A stretch of 54,234 nucleotides of DNA from Ectocarpus siliculosus (taxonomy: Eukaryota > Sar > Phaeophyceae > Ectocarpales > Ectocarpaceae), in NCBI GenBank assembly GCA_000310025.1, contig FN648187.1:219612-273845 (forward strand), in the 5' to 3' direction. Below are positions 47,477 through 54,234 of the stretch, in pieces. How positions within the stretch are numbered: position 1 is the first letter of the stretch; each line of letters starts with the position of its first letter. A program made the translations under genes and the position numbers. The notes below the pieces were generated by a model. It made no database searches and was not told where the DNA came from. It saw nothing but the letters and a program-made list of their open reading frames with translations.

Positions 47477-48976
47477 TAAGGGGTTAGAAAAAAGGGTGGG
47501 GTGGGGTGCAGACGGAGCAGGTCACGGCTCGTCTTCGCAAACCTCGACGGGTGTTGTTTGGAACCAGTTTCTGCTTCTGGAAAATAATTAATCTTGGACT
47601 CGTCTGTTTCAGTTTCCCCTTCTTAATTTTGGTTGCCCGTGAGGTGGTCGGACGACGCGGCGGGCGTGCAGTTTAGAGTGCGGCGACGGGGCGGGCGGGC
47701 GGGCGGCGGGGGGGGGGTGGGGGGTCGTGTCTCTGGGGGGGGGGGCGGTCGTGCCTCTCCGGCTGCAAGCGGTCTTAAGTGCTTCGAATACTTATGCTGC
47801 TTCGACTTTTTTGCTGTAGGCGTGTTGGTTGTGACGGCGAAATTGCGACAGAAACGCCAACAGGAATAGCTTCCGTTCTGCTGTAAGACGTAAAACGAAC
47901 GGCGTGGCACGGGTTGGAATATTCAGCAACCATTGCAGGGCGTGGCGGGCCAGAAAGGGAAAAATATCGGGGTCCCCTGCAGGTCGTCCCACCCGATGGG
48001 CGTCGACCGCAAGTTATCACAACGGGTTGAAGGGTTACGTGTGTTAGAGACTGAAGAATAGCATTCTGCGAACGGCCTTACTCCCTCCTCTTCCCCTTCC
48101 TCGTGCATGATTGGTCTATGATTCGTCTAATGACACGCTTCGTTTGAGGTTCATTTTTGTGAGAGGGCCGTGCGTGTGCTGTCAAGCGGACAGAAAGGAA
48201 AGCTCGCAGACCTCGCTGCTCTAAAGGGTCCCTCCTCCCCAACAGAAACTGCCGATTGAGGCGGGGGAGAGGGGGATTGTGTCGCTGCAAGGAATCAAAG
48301 CCCTCTTGCTGGTGGCGGCAGGGATTGGCGTTGTAAGAGGTCGCCGCAACATGCAGAATCACTGGAGTAGAATCATGGCTGCTCGCTTCATGTAGTCGTG
48401 GCGGAGAAATCAAGAGAGCGGCTGTAGCACGGGTTTGGTTCTAAGGGAGGATGGGGAATGTTCGGGGTAAATCGCTCCATGGTGGAAGGGCGAGTTACGC
48501 AGCGTTGCTGCTCCGCTTGTACAGGTGTTTTGGGGGTTTAAAAAAAGCTTTTTTTGTTTGTCTTTGGTTTCTCGGCGGTCGTGTTGGGAGTGGGAGGGAG
48601 GGTGTAAACATTCTGAGTAGTTTCGATCTGTCGAGTTGTTCGACAAGTTCTGCCTGCGCCGAATGCCACTGTCACCCGGTTGATGACCGAAGTCGGGCAA
48701 GGCAGTTCGGGTGACATTTGTTTGAAGTTGAAAGATGGCCTTCCGGCCGGCGTAGCTGCGTGTCGGAAGTGTTGCGATTGGCTGGACCCTCGCCAAGTGT
48801 CATGTGTGCGTGTAGCCGGGTGCGGTTTGAAGTACAAGTAATTGCGTGTGACGTAGTCGAGAAAGGGAAGAAGAAGGCCTGTTGAACGGTTCGTCGCCTG
48901 GTAATGGTGTTGAGGAGTTGCCCTGCCAGGGCGTGACGGACGTTGTATGGTGGCCGCTGTCCCTACCGGCCGCATC
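47477..48976. other. No recognised gene; intergenic
   Basis: Flank between the prenyl synthase stop and the inner edge of the inverted repeat. A G-rich tract at 47677-47756 has several runs of four or more G and could form a G-quadruplex on this strand. A 274-codon minus frame (49362-48538) runs through the minisatellite into this region, but is explained by the stop-free repeat unit. Confidence 0.5.
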
Positions 48977-49230
48977 GATAACAACAATACTTTCGTGTGA
49001 TAACAATACTTTTGTGTGATAACAACAATACTTTTGTGTGATGACAACAATACTTTTGTGTGATAACAACAATACTTTTGTGTGATAACAACAATACTTT
49101 TGTGTGATAATAACAATACTTTTGTGTGATAACAACAACACTTTTGTGTGATAACAACAATACTTTTGTGTGATAACAACAATACTTTTGTGTGATAACA
49201 ATACTTTTGTGTGTAACAACGCCTTTGTGT
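48977..49230 (-). repeat. AT-rich minisatellite, second array
   Basis: The same 19/22-bp unit as at 20546-20732 in opposite orientation and with more copies (about 11-12). It marks the inner edge of the right duplication arm. Beyond it the sequence turns into unshared DNA (GGCCGCATCG at 48968-48977). Confidence 0.92.
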
Positions 49231-51200
49231 GTAATGACACTCGTGCGTAAACATGACACAACATTCTCGTGCGGCGACACCGCACCGGCAAAGCGGAGAT
49301 GTCGCCTTCTCGGAGTCAAGCACACAGCCCTCTGACGCACATAATAATGTGTGGTGCAGCACGGCCCATGTTATGGGCTAGCAGGGTCTTCGATGAGCGT
49401 CATGTAGCAAAACGGGTGGCGCCGAAAGCATCTTGGTCTGCACGGATGGGGGGAAGGGGGGGCCAGACATGTACCCGAAACCCCCGTGATTTTGTTGTGC
49501 GGACATGAACGAGACAAGGATTTTTTACGAACCAAACATGGCACGTATCAAAGAGAGACTGCACGTTCGAGAAATAACCACAGTCGAAGGCCATGGTCCA
49601 GTAATGGTATCGGTATAATGCCGGTGCGATCCAGCCGATTGCACCAACCGGCACTATCGCGGGCAACCGATATACACCCGCAATATAGCCGGACGTGTAC
49701 TTGCGGCCAACACTAGGTATGGCTTCCAGGTTGCGTGGGCGCGCTCCGTGAGGAAGGACAGAAAAACCATAGGGGTAGAGTTTCGAACGTTGTTCAACAG
49801 CAACACCAAGAGGTAGCCAAGGCCAACAACGTGGAGCCAGCCCCCAAGCGCCTCCAGGAGGAAGGAAGGGCGTTTCTGGGGTACCCGTACCAAAAAAACA
49901 ATGTTGTTGTCTATCTAGTCTAGCATACTCACTCCTGTTACGTCACAACATTTAGCCATTTCTGCACAGCGAGCAACGCGCTCAACACATGCCTACACAA
50001 CCCCACGTTTTAGCCTACATGGGGATGGTCCGTATAAAATATCGGTAAGGGTAATGGTGATTGAAATAATCTACAAGCACAACGACGGGCATGGGTACAA
50101 AGCCGCCCTCAAACGGCGGGAAAAACGCAAAACGCTCTTGTGGTAACCACGACCAATCTCCCGATACCCCTCGCACGTACACACCATTTGTCGCAAAGGG
50201 ACCCGGCATGTCGTTACGCCAACTCTTTCGACACATCACCACCATTCATTCTTCGTGTTATGAACACCTTGCTTGCACGAAACCAACCTTTCGCCTCCAC
50301 ATCTCAAAAATAGCCCAGAAGACCTCAGTCTACAAGTAGAAGACTGGCACAGGAAAGTTCTAACCCTGTATGTATGAACAAATGTTTAGACGCCCCACGA
50401 ACTATCAAAGTCCTGCATGAAAACAAGGTGGGTTTAGAGCTTAGACTACGATAGCCGCGAGGCAACCACTGGCACTCGGTCACCTCACCTCTCCCTGTGT
50501 CAAAATCAATGGCGCACATGAGTTCACAGCCACGTAAAACAATAGACTGACTGCACATGCACGTTCACATCTCCCTGTATGTTTCAAAATCAGGCGTATC
50601 TGCCAGTACGCTTTCAAATCACAGGCTCACACAACACTAGTGTATACACTGGATGTACAATACGTTAGATTAAAATAGGCTGTGCACTTCAAATCACAGG
50701 TACACAAAAAAGTAGACTGGCTACACACGTAAAGGGTTAAACAAAAGCACTTTTACACAAACACTATGCTGCGATACACCAAGCAGCGACACAACACCTA
50801 CCATGCATCATACCTTCTCTCTCCTTTATCTCTTCCTCTCCCGCGCCTCCGTGTCCATTCCAAGACGCTAAGACTAAATTCCGGGTGGTGACACCAACCA
50901 TCAAGAGGAACGAATGCCTCTTCTTCTCAAGCAAAATTTCGTCAAGCATCTTCGGTTCCGTTCCGAAGTAAAAGTAGACACAAAAAGTCATAGTACCTGT
51001 TCCGAAGCAACAGTATTAATAGCAGTAGACCCAACAACTCTTAAGTACCTGAACTAACGGTCCCGCCAGAACGGGGGCTAACCGTATGTTTCAGAAAACA
51101 TATGCTATACAACCGAAATTTTCCATTTGGTACCAGTATGTGAAAAAGAACACACAAAAGACCCTTCCCCGACTGGGGGTGCTATCGGGGCGTCCCGGCC

Positions 51201-53933
51201 TCAGCCGCGCTTCGCCGCCCGGATCTCCGCCAAAAGACCGCCGATTCCTGCCGCCGCTTCGCAACCACCGCTCTGGGTGCCGCCGCCGCCGCCACCGCCG
51301 CCGCTGCCACCCCGCTCTCCGCGGGTCCGGATCTCCGCCAGAAGATCGCCGATGCCTGCCGCCGCTTGGCCACCGCCGCTCTGCCGGTCGCCGCCGCCGC
51401 CGCGGGCCCGGATCTGCGACAGCATTCCCAGCATCGGCGGGGGCGGCGGCGGAGGGGGAGGGCAGCCGGTCGAGCGAGGGCCGCCGCTGCTCCTGGCGGC
51501 GGTCGCGGACCGGAGGGCGCGGAAGTGCTTAGACTTCGGCTCCCACGACGCAGCGGCGGCGACGGCCGCAGCGTTGGCCCGCTGCTGCGGCCGGGGCGGG
51601 GTGCCCGCCTTCCTGGTCCGACCGGGAGCGGTAGCCGGGGCCCGCCCGAGCAAGGTCTTGCTCAGAGTCTTCTCCAGCACCGCGCCGAAGGCCTTGATGC
51701 GGTCCTTGGCGTGCCCTCCACCGACGGCCGAAGTCTTCCCTCCGGCCGTTTCGTCTTCCCCCTCGGCGTCATCACCACCGCCACCGTTGGTGCTGCTCTT
51801 GCCGCCGTTGGCCCCTGCCATTCCGCGGGCCCCCCGGGAGGAGCAGGAGAAGACCCTCGCCAGCTCTTCCTTCCGGATTTCGGCCTCCTCGTCCGCGGTG
51901 ACGAACCGGAGGGACCTGCTCTTGTCGCTCAGCCTCGACCGGAGCTCGGGGTTAGGGTCGAACGCTCCCTCGACCTCCGACCCCTCTTCCACCTCCTCGA
52001 ACTCCTCCTCGTCCTCCTCCTCCTCCTCTACCTGCCCGTCCGCAGTGGGTGTCTCCGCCGCCGCCGCCGCCGCCTCCGCAGTGGATGCCGCCGTCTCCGC
52101 CTCCACGGCCGCCGGGCCACGTGCCGGGACGGAAGCAGTAGCGGTGGCTGTCGTCTCCGTCTCCGTCTCCGTCTCCGTCTGCTGCTGCTGCTGCTGCTGC
52201 AAGCGGAGGAGCTTCCTTGCGGACAGCAACCGGCGGGTAGCCGCGGCCTCGGCTAGGGTACCGTCCACCGTGGACGGGCTCTCCCGCAGCGCGCGGGCCG
52301 CCGACTCCAAGTGACCCTCGAGGCGTTTCGCCTCTTTCGACAGCCTGTGTGAGGGTTTTATTTGAAGGGGGGGGGGTAGCGATTATAAGTCTTGACTTGC
52401 ATGTAGGCATGGAGTTACCGGTATTCCCAATCCTCACAAAATATGTTCTATGGTACAGTAAAAGCGCATCTACCATACATACATACCGACCGGTATTTCC
52501 AATTCTCACAAAATACGTTCTACTCCAGAAAAACCACAAACACACATACATACCTGGTGACCTCCGACTTGGCCTCTTCTCTGGCCCTCCGGAGATCCTC
52601 TGGCTTGCACGTGGCCCTGTTGAACGGGTGGCGAGAGTCCTCGAGGACGTACTCGTACTCTCGTCTCGCCTCGGGAAGAAGGTCGTCCCTCACCTGATAG
52701 TGGCGACGACAGCGCGGCCGTGAGGAGATGGATGGATGGTGAGAATCAAGGTGACGAAAGAATTGATGATTCTTCATGCTGTTGCCTCTTGTTAGAAATC
52801 AACTCCGCATGCTTCGCGACATTTTTCATTTTCTTCAGCAGGTTTCAACGATGTTAATTCAAGAAACACGCACATAACGCGCGCACACATAGCATATGGA
52901 GTACCAGACAATGGCCTTCATGACCATTTTCTGATTTCGATCGCACTGAGACTGACGTCTACGTTCATTGGTCAGCCCGTTAGAGCCGATGCAACTAATG
53001 ACAACGCGGGAAGCCGAACTCACCTTGGCCAAGTCGACCCGCTTGACCTCCAGCCTGCGCTGCCGCTCTCGGAGCTTGTCCACCCTGGCCTGCACCTCCG
53101 CCGCCGTCGGATAGAAGTACTCCTCCCTCCTGGCCTGCCCTGCGCTCAGCTCGGGGAGGCGCACTTGCCGCCTGGCCGAGATCTCGGGGTCCCAGCCCCC
53201 GCTGACCGTGTCTCCTCTCTCCTGGAAACCCCAAAGCACGATAGACACGAGCGAGAACAAAATGCGCAATGAGGGATGTTTGTGTATATGCAAACGCGTC
53301 GATAATATGCTACCTGGCCTGTGTAGCAATGAGTTGCTGTGGGCCAACATGTTGCTTCGGTGGGATAGCGTGGAGCACCGATTGTGGCTGTCGAACTTGG
53401 CTGGAGTATGCTAGAACAAACAATCGTGGGCAGCCATTAATTGGTGGTGTGTACACATTATTTTTACTTCACGGTCGACTAAATAGAGAAAGAAACGCAT
53501 AGATAAATCCTGCTCGAGATAGAAAGGAAGGCAGTCACAGCAGGCAGCCGGAAGGTGGAGGGCGGGCGGGGACTCCGGTCTGTTTGGACTTTCTTACTTT
53601 GTGATACAGCTAGTAGCAGTGCGTCCAAACAAAATAAATAACATTTGATGGCGTGAGAGTCGGCGTCCAGACCAAATGGGATGCCAAGACAACGCTGATT
53701 TTACCCTAAATACTGCCGAACATATATAGCTGGTACAGTAAATTATTACCATACCGTGCTCTCTCTCTCTCTCTCTTTCCCTTCTATGTGGCTCCTGTCT
53801 GTTTCACCTGTGCGATCAGCCCCTTAGCCCGTTGCACGAACTCGGCCCTCCAGGCGGCTTTGCGACCGTCATCGTCCACCTCGAACTTGTCCGGGAGGCA
53901 TGCCAGGATCGCTCTCATCTCCACCAAGTCGTA
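51201..53933 (-). CDS. Second copy of the WH2-like gene, 3' part (partial in window)
   Basis: Exons 53933-53808, 53221-53024, 52693-52554 and 52344-51201 match the last four exons of the 7.7-18.5 kb gene. All splice sites, phases and the stop are intact. The upstream exons would lie beyond the window. The last exon is 12 nt longer in net. Differences include one fewer Gln in the Gln run followed by extra Thr-Glu repeats (from an ACGGAG expansion), EEFEEVEE for EEFEVEE, and KTLLGR for KTVLGR. Further changes are ELARVF for ELGRVF, LIAQ for LVAQ, and a changed residue before the poly-Pro run. Both copies keep the poly-Pro tract and all three LL.EIR motifs. An intact frame despite amino acid changes fits either a paralogue under constraint or the second allele placed in the wrong spot. 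Confidence 0.75.
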
Positions 53934-54234
53934 CTACAAAAACAGAAATCACGACAGAGAGACAAAAAGAAGCACAACGAACAGTCAAGAAAACTTTCGA
54001 TGTCTTCTTCACGAGTGGTGGGGTTCGACTAAGGCATTATTGGGTGTGTCATCCCGTCTATTTTGGGCGTCCGTATTTTCGCCTTCCGATACAATTCTGG
54101 AAACAAACACGATGAATAGATAAGAAGCGAAACAACAGTCAAGCTACCTCTCGATTTCTTCCCGGGTGTGGTGGGGTTAAGTCTATTACTGAGGTGTGTC
54201 ATCCCATTTATTTTGGACGTCGGCATTTTCACCT

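Larger units (their letters stand above)
48977..54234 (-). repeat. Right arm of the large inverted duplication, truncated by the window end
   Basis: Reverse complement of 15488-20732 with scattered substitutions and indels. The window edge is still inside the match, so the repeat continues outside. The arms are separated by about 28.2 kb of unrelated sequence carrying the FNIP, ABC-F, membrane protein, pseudouridine synthase and prenyl synthase loci. Confidence 0.95.

Noticed and set aside
48538-49362. 274-codon minus-strand open frame
   Set aside because: It exists because the minisatellite unit has no stops; the rest has no recognisable motif and the frame depends on array length.
1-54234. 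CRISPR arrays, operons, bacterial promoters or an integrated prokaryotic system
   Set aside because: The intron-rich eukaryotic gene structure excludes them; repeats seen are minisatellites, SSRs and foldbacks without spacer architecture.

Overview
The window is nuclear DNA of a photosynthetic stramenopile, most likely a brown alga. Genes are split into short exons (about 70-300 nt) with clean GT-AG junctions and long introns. There are many SSRs, interstitial telomere-like tracts and foldback elements. One enzyme carries an N-terminal leader with a Gly-Ala-Phe step resembling the ASAFAP plastid signal of algae with secondary red plastids. The species is an inference; exons were assembled by hand from reading frame, splice-site and phase continuity.

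Layout. 1-7.6 kb: no recognised gene, but a diverged tandem repeat at 5.96-7.28 kb. 7.7-18.5 kb (+): a 14-exon gene for a coiled-coil protein ending in poly-proline and three WH2-like motifs. One of its introns holds two long palindromes whose arms copy the preceding exon. 15.5-20.7 kb, with the 3' end of that gene, recurs in inverted orientation at 49.0-54.2 kb. A 100-N assembly gap abuts the inner edge of the left copy. 20.8-25.2 kb: no recognised gene. 25.6-27.5 kb (+): an array of about 27 FNIP-type 22-residue repeats broken by one frameshift. 28.8-31.45 kb (-): an ABC-F ATPase pseudogene with several independent lesions. 33.1-34.1 kb (+): an intronless multi-pass membrane protein of unknown function. 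35.1-40.2 kb (-): a five-exon RluA-family RNA pseudouridine synthase. 41.6-47.5 kb (+): a nine-exon plastid-type all-trans polyprenyl (solanesyl) diphosphate synthase. 49.0-54.2 kb (-): the inverted copy of the WH2 gene 3' end.

The two enzyme genes are housekeeping genes transcribed divergently from a 1.4 kb shared region; nothing suggests a common pathway. Each hosts a copy of the same small terminal-inverted-repeat element in an intron. The most unusual signals are the intronic self-matching hairpins (13.2-14.0 kb) and the large inverted duplication.
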